Source of the DNA: Lentisphaeria bacterium UBA1791
GTDB taxonomy: Bacteria; Verrucomicrobiota; Lentisphaeria; Victivallales; Victivallaceae
Direction of reading: 5' to 3'
NCBI GenBank assembly: GCA_002314455.1
Contig: DCFZ01000025.1
Span: 1 to 27,532 of the forward strand
DNA: 27,532 nt
This document shows positions 17,101 through 23,998 of this stretch, one piece after another. Both the position numbers and the translations under genes were made by a program. Position 1 is the stretch's first letter, and each line of letters opens with the position of its first letter. The notes under the pieces are model-generated. The model did not search any database. It saw only the letters and a list, made by a program, of their open reading frames with translations, and had not been told where the DNA came from.

Positions 17101-18140
17101 TTGGTCAAAAAGCGTTTGAGATCATGGACGGCAACGGGGTAGAGTTCGCACTTCCCGACTTGTTTCGGGATGACGAATTCCAGCGTGTCGCCGTGCCGTT
17201 TCTTGTCGTTGAGCATCGTTTCAAGCATCGTTTCGACCGAGTAGAAGTTTTCGGTCGGCAAATGTAAACTTTGCAGTGCGCACTCGAGTTTTTCCGCCGT
17301 ACCGGCGGCGCAGAGCGCGTGGCGCGCGGCGATGCGGGTGATTTCCATCATTCCGATCGCGACGGCGTGGCCGTGCGAAACGGTGAAATCTGAGGCGATC
17401 TCAATCGCGTGGCCGATGGTGTGCCCGAAATTGAGCAGACGCCGCGTCCCGCGGTCAAAGGTGTCGCCTTGAACGATCGTCGCCTTGATTTCGATACAGC
17501 GCGCGATGATTTTTTCGGCATCGCCTTGGAGCGCGCCGCTCCCAAGCAATGCAAAGAGCTTTTCGTCGCAGATCATGCCGTATTTCAACGCTTCGGCGGC
17601 GCCGTCGGCAAAGGTGTCGGCGGGGAGCGTCGCGAGCGTTTCCAAATCGGCGAAGATCTTTTCCGGCTGGTAGAAACTGCCGCAGAGATTCTTGCCCGCT
17701 TTCAGATTGACGGCAGTCTTGCCGCCGATACTGCTGTCGACCATCGCGAGCAACGTCGTCGGCATTTGAAAAAAGCGGACGCCGCGCAGAAAGGTCGAGG
17801 CGGCAAATCCGGCGAGGTCGCCGACGATGCCGCCGCCGAGCGCAACGACGGCGTCGCTTCTCGTAAAGTGTTGATCGGCAAGGAAATCAATAAGTTTTTC
17901 AAGCGTCGGAAACGACTTGGAATTTTCCCCCGGTTCGACGACGAAAACGACGTTGGCGATCCCCGCGCCGGCAAGCGAATTCTGCACGTCGGCAAGGTAA
18001 AGTTTTTCGACGTTGCGATCGGTGACGATCGCCGCGCGGAATTCTTTTTCGGGGGAAAGCGCGCGCAGTTTTTGCCCGATGTCGTGGCGGATCTGCGCGG
18101 CGATCTCGGCGTGACAGGGGGCGATGTTGACTTGCTTCAT
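17097..18140 (-). CDS. aroB: 3-dehydroquinate synthase
   Basis: Cyclises DAHP to 3-dehydroquinate using NAD and a divalent metal. The 347-residue protein shows the NAD-binding GGGIVGDLAGFAAST (102-116), the segment around PTTLLAMVDSSIGGKT (127-142), and metal ligands E183 (AAEALKYG), H240 (FGHTIGHA) and H257 (SHGHAVAIGM). ATG 18140 is preferred: AAAGGA lies 8 nt upstream, whereas the in-frame TTG at 18146 overlaps the tyrA stop and has no better site. It overlaps aroA by 4 nt. Confidence 0.95.
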   Translation of the reverse strand: MKQVNIAPCHAEIAAQIRHDIGQKLRALSPEKEFRAAIVTDRNVEKLYLADVQNSLAGAGIANVVFVVEPGENSKSFPTLEKLIDFLADQHFTRSDAVVALGGGIVGDLAGFAASTFLRGVRFFQMPTTLLAMVDSSIGGKTAVNLKAGKNLCGSFYQPEKIFADLETLATLPADTFADGAAEALKYGMICDEKLFALLGSGALQGDAEKIIARCIEIKATIVQGDTFDRGTRRLLNFGHTIGHAIEIASDFTVSHGHAVAIGMMEITRIAARHALCAAGTAEKLECALQSLHLPTENFYSVETMLETMLNDKKRHGDTLEFVIPKQVGKCELYPVAVHDLKRFLTK

Positions 18141-18142
18141 CG

Positions 18143-19009
18143 TCAATTTCCTTTGGTTTCGCGAAAGGTGCGCAAACTTTCGATTTTCGCCTTGCGTTCG
18201 GCGCCTTGGCGAAAGAGTTCGACGAGCCTGGCACGGTCGTTGGCTTGCAATGCCGCTTCAAAAGAGGCGAGATTCCGGATCAGAATGCGGATCTCGTTTT
18301 GCAGATAATCGCGGTTGTCGAGAAAGAGATCGCTCCACAACTCGGGGTTGACCGAGCTGACGCGGATCATGTCGCGGAAACTTCCCGCCGAATAGCCCGC
18401 GTGTTCGTCGGCGGTCGGACTCTGGACGAAACTTGCCGAAAGCGCGTGCGCAAGTTGCGACGTGTAGGCGATCAGCCGGTCGTGTTTTTCCGGCGTCGTC
18501 GTGACGACGCGCGCGAAGCCGAGCGACAGGAAAAACCGCTTGATCTTTTCCAGCTCGTTGAGCTGCGGTATCTCGTTGAACGCCAACAGCATCGATGCGT
18601 TGTGATAGAGCGTTTCGGCGGCGCGCTCAAAGCCGGAACGCTCCTTGCCCGCCATCGGGTGGCCGCCGATGAAAACAAAGTGATGCTTTTGCGCGATCTG
18701 CCACGCCAAATTGCAGATGTTCCGCTTGACCCCCGCGCAGTCGATGACGAGCGCGCCGCGCTTGAATTTGGCGCCGTGCGCTTCGATGAACGGCACGACG
18801 TCGCACGGCGGCAGGGCGATCAGCACGAGATCGCAGCGCCGCAACGCCGCATCGTCAAGTCTGCCGTCGATCGCCCTTTCGAGTTCGGCGCGGCAAAGCG
18901 CGCTTTCATCGCGGTCAAAGGCGAAGACCTGACAGTCCGTCTTGCTTTTGATCGCTTTGGCGAAACTTCCGCCGATCAACCCGCATCCGGCGATTCCGAT
19001 GATCTTCAT
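18143..19009 (-). CDS. tyrA: Prephenate dehydrogenase
   Basis: Oxidatively decarboxylates prephenate (or arogenate) to the tyrosine precursor. At 288 residues it is a single-domain TyrA without a chorismate mutase or ACT extension. The Rossmann motif GCGLIGG is at 8-14, followed by an acidic residue after the second strand (FAFDRD), the GGHPMAGKERSGFERA substrate segment, and the helical C-terminal half with YTSQLAHALSAS. The start overlaps the aroF stop as ATGA. No pheA or chorismate mutase gene is in the operon, so phenylalanine synthesis must be encoded elsewhere. The choice between prephenate and arogenate cannot be made by eye. Confidence 0.93.
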   Translation of the reverse strand: MKIIGIAGCGLIGGSFAKAIKSKTDCQVFAFDRDESALCRAELERAIDGRLDDAALRRCDLVLIALPPCDVVPFIEAHGAKFKRGALVIDCAGVKRNICNLAWQIAQKHHFVFIGGHPMAGKERSGFERAAETLYHNASMLLAFNEIPQLNELEKIKRFFLSLGFARVVTTTPEKHDRLIAYTSQLAHALSASFVQSPTADEHAGYSAGSFRDMIRVSSVNPELWSDLFLDNRDYLQNEIRILIRNLASFEAALQANDRARLVELFRQGAERKAKIESLRTFRETKGN

Positions 19010-20010
19010 TTTTGGAGCACCCCGCGCAATGTGGCGGCTTTGCGGGCGATCTCGTCAAATTGCGCGGGCAAAATCGACTGCGGCCCGTCGCAGAGCGCGT
19101 GCGCCGGATCGTTGTGAACTTCGATCATCACGCCGTCGCAACCGCTGGCGATCGCCGCCATGGTCATCGGTTCGACCAGCCGGGCGATGCCGGTGGCGTG
19201 GCTCGGATCGACGACGACGGGCAGATGCGAAAGCGTGTGGAGCATCGGCACCGCCGCCAGATCGAGCGTATTGCGCGTCGCGGTCTCAAACGTGCGGATG
19301 CCGCGTTCGCACAAGATGACGTTGTTGTTGCCGCCCGCCATGATGTATTCGGCGCTCATCAGCAATTCCTTGATGGTGCTGGCGAAGCCGCGCTTGAGGA
19401 GGATCGGCTTGTCGCAGTGCCCCAGTTGCTTGAGCAACTCGAAATTCTGCATGTTGCGCGCGCCGACCTGGATCAGATCGATGTCGGCAAAGAGATCCAG
19501 TTGCGAGATGTCCATAATCTCGGTGACGACCGGCAAATCGGTCGCCTTTTTGGCTTCGAGCAGAAGTTTGATCCCCTCGGCGCGCAATCCCTGAAAGGCG
19601 TAGGGGCTCGTGCGCGGCTTGAAAACGCCGCCGCGCAAAATCGCCGCGCCCGACCTTTTGACCGCTTCGGCGACGGCGATGATCTGCGCTTCGGATTCGA
19701 TCGAGCAGGGGCCCGCGATCAGCGCGAAGTTGCCGCCGCCGATTTTGGCGGAACCGACTTCGACGACCGTGTCGAGCGGATGGAATTTGCGGTTGGCGCT
19801 TTTGAAAGGATCCTGGATCCGCACGACGTCTTCGACGATGTCGAGCGCGCGGATGAGATCCATGTCGACGCGGCTGGTGTCGCCGACGAGGCCGAGAATG
19901 GTCTGGTGGACGCCGCTTGACGTATGAATTTGCAGATCCTGACTCTTGAGCCAGCGGGTGAGATTCTCAAGTTGCTTCGGATCGGGGTTTTCTTTTAAGA
20001 TGACGACCAT
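19006..20010 (-). CDS. aroF: DAHP synthase, type I-beta with N-terminal regulatory domain
   Basis: Condenses PEP and erythrose-4-phosphate, the entry step of the pathway. The 334-residue protein has an N-terminal ferredoxin-like domain (about 1-70), as in the Thermotoga type, where it mediates feedback inhibition by aromatic amino acids. The KDO8P-synthase-like barrel follows, with the metal ligand C102 in GPCSIES, K131-PRTSPYAFQG, the KRGFAST segment and VDPSHATG. Start ATG 20010 has AAGGAG 8 nt upstream. A longer frame would begin in the promoter -35 box and is rejected. It is the first gene of the operon, so allosteric control of this enzyme would set flux for the rest. Confidence 0.95.
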   Translation of the reverse strand: MVVILKENPDPKQLENLTRWLKSQDLQIHTSSGVHQTILGLVGDTSRVDMDLIRALDIVEDVVRIQDPFKSANRKFHPLDTVVEVGSAKIGGGNFALIAGPCSIESEAQIIAVAEAVKRSGAAILRGGVFKPRTSPYAFQGLRAEGIKLLLEAKKATDLPVVTEIMDISQLDLFADIDLIQVGARNMQNFELLKQLGHCDKPILLKRGFASTIKELLMSAEYIMAGGNNNVILCERGIRTFETATRNTLDLAAVPMLHTLSHLPVVVDPSHATGIARLVEPMTMAAIASGCDGVMIEVHNDPAHALCDGPQSILPAQFDEIARKAATLRGVLQK

Positions 20011-20041
20011 GGTAAAGACTCCTTCTTGGTTTTCGTTGTTA

Positions 20042-20070
20042 AATATACTTGTTGTTGTCGTGATTTGCAA
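20042..20070 (-). promoter_or_regulatory. Sigma70-type promoter of the aro operon
   Basis: On the - strand, TTGCAA (20065-20070) and TATATT (20042-20047) are 17 bp apart, giving a leader of about 25 nt before aroF. The leader is too short for a leader peptide or riboswitch, so attenuation is unlikely. The -35 box lies next to the T-run of the preceding terminator. Confidence 0.7.
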
Positions 20071-20071
20071 T

Positions 20072-20106
20072 AAAAAAACGCGCTTCCGGTCTTTCCCGGA
20101 AGCGCG
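20072..20106 (-). terminator. Strong intrinsic terminator after the metallophosphoesterase gene
   Basis: An 11-bp perfect stem pairs 20079-20089 with 20096-20106 around a 6-nt loop. On the - strand it is followed at once by seven T residues (20072-20078). It separates the metallophosphoesterase transcript from the aro operon promoter. Confidence 0.88.
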
Positions 20107-20124
20107 CGATCGAAAAATTTTTTT

Positions 20125-21183
20125 CTACTTGAGTTTGCGCGCCGTCGCCAGCAGACCGAGACCGACGACAAGAAAGCCCCATGCAAAGTAATAATATCGG
20201 AAGTTTCCGGGGATCTCGACGACAAGTTCATTCAGAAAATAGTTTCTGCCGCGCTCCAGTTTCGGCAGATAATGCGGCGTCGGCTCGATCGCGCCGGAAG
20301 CGGCAAAGTGAAGCGAAAGATAGCCGAAATTACGGTTGACTTTATCGCGCATAGTCTGCCCGCAACTGGGCACGTGGTAAACCGGAATGCCTTTGAAATC
20401 GCTCTTGCCGCTCAAGTGCAGATGACCGGAAACGATCGCGTCGATCTTGTGACGCGCGACGATCGGCTCCAACTGACGGCCGACGATGACTTCGGGGGTG
20501 TACTCCTTGAGGACTTCCGGCGTGACCGGCGGCTGGTGCATCACGAGGACGCAGCGGCGGAAATCCTTGCCGAATTTCGTCAGGATTCCGTCGAGCCACG
20601 CAATCTGCGCGTCATCCATGCCGACGACTTCGCGCCGCTTCATCGTCCAATATTCCGGCGGCAAGCTCTGCAAGATCTCGGGCGTCGGCGCGGATCGGAT
20701 ATTGTCGTCGAGCATCACAAAGAGCGTATCGCCATAGGAAAAATAGTAGTAGCGCACCCCGAATGCGCTCATATAGGCGCTCAAGTCGCCGTTTCGGGCG
20801 TAATCGTGGTTGCCGGGAATCGCGCAAAAGGGGATCTTGAGGTTTTCGCGGAGCATTTCGATCAGATAGGCGCCTTCGCCGCCGCGCGGCGTGCGGAACA
20901 TATCACCGACCGAGATGGCAAAGTCGGGGCGATCCTTGTTAATCTGCTTCAGGACGGGCGCAAAAATGTCGCGCTGCATCGCAAAGTCGCCGAAAAAGGC
21001 GACGGTGAAATCCGTCCTGTCGGCGGCAAGGTGTTGAGAAGCGGGGGGCGTGACGGCCCGCACATTGCCGAAGCGGCAGTACAAATAGGCGATCGTCGCA
21101 AAAATCGCCAACGCCAATGTGAGCAAAATCGCGCCGATGATCGTCGCGCTTCGGCGCAAAATCGTTTTGACGTTGATCTTCAT
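20125..21183 (-). CDS. Membrane-anchored calcineurin-like metallophosphoesterase
   Basis: The 352-residue protein has a basic N-terminus and a membrane segment at about 14-34, the catalytic domain outside, and a second hydrophobic segment near the C-terminus (330-348) followed by positive residues. Metal-site motifs are FGDFA (D66), ISVGD (D94), IPGNHDY (N125, H126), VMHQPP (H216) and SGHLHL (H254, H256). The first motif lacks the usual DxH histidine and looks more like the DxG of purple-acid-phosphatase types. The substrate is unknown; a phosphoester in the periplasm or at the membrane is likely. ATG 21183 has GTAGGA upstream. It has its own promoter and terminator and so is monocistronic. 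Confidence 0.85.
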   Translation of the reverse strand: MKINVKTILRRSATIIGAILLTLALAIFATIAYLYCRFGNVRAVTPPASQHLAADRTDFTVAFFGDFAMQRDIFAPVLKQINKDRPDFAISVGDMFRTPRGGEGAYLIEMLRENLKIPFCAIPGNHDYARNGDLSAYMSAFGVRYYYFSYGDTLFVMLDDNIRSAPTPEILQSLPPEYWTMKRREVVGMDDAQIAWLDGILTKFGKDFRRCVLVMHQPPVTPEVLKEYTPEVIVGRQLEPIVARHKIDAIVSGHLHLSGKSDFKGIPVYHVPSCGQTMRDKVNRNFGYLSLHFAASGAIEPTPHYLPKLERGRNYFLNELVVEIPGNFRYYYFAWGFLVVGLGLLATARKLK

Positions 21184-21205
21184 TTTTATCCTACCCTTGA
21201 AATAT

Positions 21206-21234
21206 AAGATACGACAGAAAGCGCCTTTTGTCAA
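21206..21234 (-). promoter_or_regulatory. Sigma70-type promoter of the metallophosphoesterase gene
   Basis: On the - strand, a perfect TTGACA (21229-21234) is followed after 17 bp by TATCTT (21206-21211), about 23 bp before the ATG. It lies just past the stop codon of the enolase remnant. Confidence 0.75.
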
Positions 21235-21251
21235 GTGTGCCGCGCGAAAAG

Positions 21252-21385
21252 TCAACAGTTTTCGGCGATCTCGCGCAGGCGGTTGTACTTCGCCGTGCGT
21301 TCGTCGCCGCGCGGTGCGCCGCATTTGAATTGCGACGCATTGACGCCGCCGCGACGATTTGTGACATCTTTTCAGCCCCCTCAAC
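21252..21385 (-). pseudogene. Remnant of the 3' end of an enolase gene
   Basis: Read on the - strand, the last 27 or so codons before TGA 21252-21254 give NASQFKCGAPRGDERTAKYN and then RLREIAENC. This matches the end of enolase, whose usual form is NAGQIKTGAP...R.AKYN.L..IE. Further 5', a stretch reading DVT and then out of frame (GAAAAGATGTCACAAATCGT) still resembles the SGETEDVTIADLAV segment but carries frame breaks and a stop. Beyond about 21385 the sequence becomes AT-rich with no enolase similarity. No start or catalytic residues remain, so it is a truncated, decaying fragment. Confidence 0.72.
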
Positions 21386-21484
21386 AATCAACGCTTCATT
21401 AAAATATAAACTTTTCTACTGCCTTTTCCATTCATTTTTGACCGCCGTTTTTCGGTTAAGTACCCGGTTTTGAGCTTGAAATAG

Positions 21485-21498
21485 CGAATATTTATTCG
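21485..21498. promoter_or_regulatory. 14-bp palindrome next to the head-module promoter (possible operator)
   Basis: CGAATATTTATTCG is a near-symmetric palindrome (CGAATA, TT, TATTCG), placed 3 bp upstream of a -35-like TTGAAA. The position suits a repressor or activator site. A further 10-bp palindrome, CGGTGCACCG, is at 21625-21634, just before the first head gene's ribosome site. No regulator gene is in view, so function is inferred only from symmetry and place. Confidence 0.35.
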
Positions 21499-21501
21499 AT
21501 A

Positions 21502-21529
21502 TTGAAAAGAAAAAGTTAAGTGATATATT
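21502..21529 (+). promoter_or_regulatory. Candidate promoter for the phage head module
   Basis: TTGAAA (21502-21507) and TATATT (21524-21529) are 16 bp apart, each with 5 of 6 consensus matches, inside an AT-rich stretch. The start would be near 21536, giving a 113-nt leader. In AT-rich DNA such matches are less telling, so confidence is moderate. The rest of the gap, 21386-21648, holds no gene I can see. Confidence 0.5.
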
Positions 21530-21648
21530 AATTTTTGCAGGCGGGGAAAATTTTTTCCGGAAAAATCTTTCTGCCGTTTCAAAAGGTTGACAACTTCTAA
21601 TTTGGGTGAAAAGCGAAAATTGCGCGGTGCACCGTTTCAGGAGGAAAC

Positions 21649-22047
21649 ATGGATCAATATGCATTGAGCGTCTTGCCGGCGTGGGAGTCGATCCGCAGTT
21701 TTTTGAGTTCGGGCGGCGCGGAAAGCGATTTGCCGCAACGGCTGAATCTCTCGGCGGCGACGCTCCGCCGTTACCGGAAAAAGTATCCGGAATTTGCCGC
21801 GATGCTCGACGAGTGCCGCGCCGAAGCGGCGCAACTTGCCGACGATCAGGTGGAAGCGGCGCTTTTCCGCCGGGCGACCGGGTACGACACGGAAAACGAG
21901 GAGCATTCCCGCCACGTGCCCGCCGATGTCAAGGCGGCGATTTTCTGGTTGAAAAATCGGCGGCCCGACCTGTGGCGCGACCGCAGGGTGATCGCGCTGG
22001 ACGAGCCGGTCAAGATCACGCTGTCCGCCGAAGAAAAGGAGTTGTGA
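21649..22047 (+). CDS. Phage small-terminase-like HTH protein
   Basis: A 132-residue protein with a helix-turn-helix-like segment (about 28-46, LPQRLNLSAATLRRYRKKY). It carries the hallmark tail of many small terminase or phage-packaging HTH proteins: FRRATGYDTENEE, then HVPADVKAAIFWLKNRRPDLWRD (about 89-111). Such proteins bind the packaging start of the phage genome and hand it to the large terminase. AGGAGG lies 4 nt before ATG 21649. It overlaps the portal gene (TGATG). Unusually, the large terminase is seven genes away, after the capsid genes. Confidence 0.78.
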   Translation: MDQYALSVLPAWESIRSFLSSGGAESDLPQRLNLSAATLRRYRKKYPEFAAMLDECRAEAAQLADDQVEAALFRRATGYDTENEEHSRHVPADVKAAIFWLKNRRPDLWRDRRVIALDEPVKITLSAEEKEL

Positions 22048-23444
22048 TGAAAGATCTCTCGCATTCGGGCAGTGCGCTCACGTTGCGGTGCCACCGGGAA
22101 TACCTGCGGCGCCGGGACAACTGGCTGCACAGCCGTGCCGCGTATTCCGGCGGTGAAAGCTACCTCGATTCGGCGCTGATCCGCCACGTTTCGGAAATCG
22201 ACCTCGAATTTGCCGAAAGACGGCGGCGCGCCTACTATTTCAACTATCCGCGTTCGATCGCCCGGCGGATCACCCAGAGCGTGCTCGGCGTCGAGCCGGT
22301 GCGCAAAAACGCCGCGCCGGCGCTCGTCGAGGATTGGAGCCGCTCCGGCTGGCGCACGACCGGCGTTATGCGGCAACTTTCGACGATGCTCACCGTTTAT
22401 GGACGGGCGTATCTCTTTGCCGAATCGCCCCGCTTCGAGGGCAAGGTGTCGTTGCGGCGCGCCGCCGATGAGAGGTTGCGCCCCTACGTCCGCGCGCTGT
22501 CGCCGATCGATGTGCCCGACTGGGCGTACGGCAGCGACGGGAAACTGCTCTGGGCGCTCGTTTCCGAGGAAGCCGTCGACCATCACGATCCTTTTGACGA
22601 CGCGATCGTCTGCGAAAGAGTCCGCCTGTTGGAGCGCGACGCCTACCGCGTTTTCGAGCGGCGCAACGGCGAGTTCTGCGAAGTCGCCTGCGGCGAAAAT
22701 CCCCTCGGCGAGGTGCCGCTGGTCTCGGTCGAGGAAGCTGACGGTTTCGGTATGGACGCCAACCACTGGTTCGAGGACGTCGTGCGCATCAGCGAAGCGA
22801 TCCTCAACAACGAATCCGAAGCGCAGATGAACATCGTCAAACAGATGTTCGGGATGCTCGTCGTTTCCGATACCTTTGCCCGCGGTGCGCGCAAACTGCA
22901 CGCGGGCGGCGACGGCGGCAACTTTTCGGCGACCGTCGCCCGCAGCGCCGCGATCATCGAATCGATCGAGGAAAAGGGCATCAGCCGCTTCATCAGCCCT
23001 TCCGGCGTGCCGAGCGATGTCATCCGGCAGGAAAACCGCCAGCTCAAGCAGGAACTTTACGAGGTCGTCGGTCTTGCCGTCAACGGCTACGGCAGGGAAA
23101 ATCAGACCGCCGAGTCCAAGGAGTGGGATTTCCAGCACGTCAACTGGTTCCTCGCCGAACGCGCCGCGGTGCTGGAAGAGGCGGAACTTGCCGCGTGGAA
23201 ACTCATTCACGGCTTTGACGCCGGAATCCCCGTGCCCGAGATCGCCTACAACCGCGAATTCGCCGTGCGTGATCTGGAAAAGTCGATTTCCGGCCTGCTT
23301 CAATTGGCGCAGATCAGCGACGACCGCGCCTACAATCACGCGATCCGCGGCGCGGCGGTCGAATTGCTCGATGATATTTCCGCACTTCCCGCCGGCGAAA
23401 AGTGCCGTCTGCGGGAAAGCGACAACGACAAAGGAGGCAATTGA
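22047..23444 (+). CDS. Phage portal protein
   Basis: The 465-residue protein fits the portal family that forms the dodecameric DNA channel at one capsid vertex. Visible features are an N-terminal RRRAYYFNYPRSIARRITQSVLG segment, a LTVYGRAYLFAE strand pair, the long central helix region NNESEAQMNIVKQMFGMLV, the ISPSGVPSDVIRQENRQLKQELYEVVGL segment, and the QTAESKEWDFQHVNWFLAERA helix typical of portals. ATG 22047 overlaps the previous stop, with AAGGAG at 22036-22041. Assignment rests on overall pattern and on lying between terminase-like and capsid genes. Confidence 0.8.
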   Translation: MKDLSHSGSALTLRCHREYLRRRDNWLHSRAAYSGGESYLDSALIRHVSEIDLEFAERRRRAYYFNYPRSIARRITQSVLGVEPVRKNAAPALVEDWSRSGWRTTGVMRQLSTMLTVYGRAYLFAESPRFEGKVSLRRAADERLRPYVRALSPIDVPDWAYGSDGKLLWALVSEEAVDHHDPFDDAIVCERVRLLERDAYRVFERRNGEFCEVACGENPLGEVPLVSVEEADGFGMDANHWFEDVVRISEAILNNESEAQMNIVKQMFGMLVVSDTFARGARKLHAGGDGGNFSATVARSAAIIESIEEKGISRFISPSGVPSDVIRQENRQLKQELYEVVGLAVNGYGRENQTAESKEWDFQHVNWFLAERAAVLEEAELAAWKLIHGFDAGIPVPEIAYNREFAVRDLEKSISGLLQLAQISDDRAYNHAIRGAAVELLDDISALPAGEKCRLRESDNDKGGN

Positions 23445-23974
23445 TGGATTTGACTTCGCTGTGGAAAAAGGCGGTCGGCTCATCGACATTGAGCGACGCT
23501 GAAAAGGAGACGCTTTACGGGATCGATCCCGGCGCGTTGCAGGCGAGCGTCGCCGCCTTGCAGAAACAGCTGGACGCCGCTGAAAACGCCCAGTTGAGCG
23601 AGACGGAAAAACTGCAGAAAGAGTTGACCCGACTGCGCGACGAACGCGAAACGCTCGACCGGAATTTCCGCGCGCTTTCGCGCCGCAACCGCGTCGGCGA
23701 GATCGCCCGGCAATTCGGTTGCGACGAACCGGACTATCTCGATTTCCTCGCCGGCAGAAGCGACGTCGATCTCGAAGATGAAAATGCGGTTTCGACGATG
23801 GTCGAGGGCCTGAAAAAAAGTCATCCCGCGGTTTTTTCGTCGCAATTGAAAAGCGGTGGCGGCGCGGGGGTGACGGAAGCGCTTGAACGCCGTGAAAATC
23901 ATTTGCCGCACGACGCGGAATCGCGGCTCGGCGTTTTGATGCAGACGATCGGCAAGGTGCCGTTCCAGGAGTAA
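23444..23974 (+). CDS. Phage capsid scaffolding protein
   Basis: A 176-residue, highly charged, mostly helical protein with a heptad-rich coiled coil at about 31-80 (ALQKQLDAAENAQLSETEKL and on). This is the usual design of scaffolds that guide capsid assembly and are then removed. It lies directly before the major capsid gene, as scaffolds do. AAAGGAGG precedes ATG 23444, which overlaps the portal stop. No protease motif is visible, so it is not a fused prohead protease. Confidence 0.75.
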   Translation: MDLTSLWKKAVGSSTLSDAEKETLYGIDPGALQASVAALQKQLDAAENAQLSETEKLQKELTRLRDERETLDRNFRALSRRNRVGEIARQFGCDEPDYLDFLAGRSDVDLEDENAVSTMVEGLKKSHPAVFSSQLKSGGGAGVTEALERRENHLPHDAESRLGVLMQTIGKVPFQE

Positions 23975-23998
23975 CAAAAACAAGAAAGGACTCCAAAG

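Noticed and set aside
15889..17142. 417-codon open frame on the + strand
   Set aside because: It is antisense to aroA, whose motifs are complete; composition is Arg/Asp-rich with no family resemblance.
20011..20070. Longer N-terminus for aroF
   Set aside because: It would start within the -35 box; ATG 20010 has a good ribosome site and gives the family N-terminus.
21587..21592. Perfect TTGACA before the head module
   Set aside because: No -10-like hexamer occurs 15-19 bp downstream; the TTGAAA/TATATT pair upstream is a better promoter.
21386..21648. Possible small gene or tRNA in the AT-rich gap
   Set aside because: No cloverleaf and no open frame with a ribosome site was found; only promoter-like and palindromic sequence is visible.
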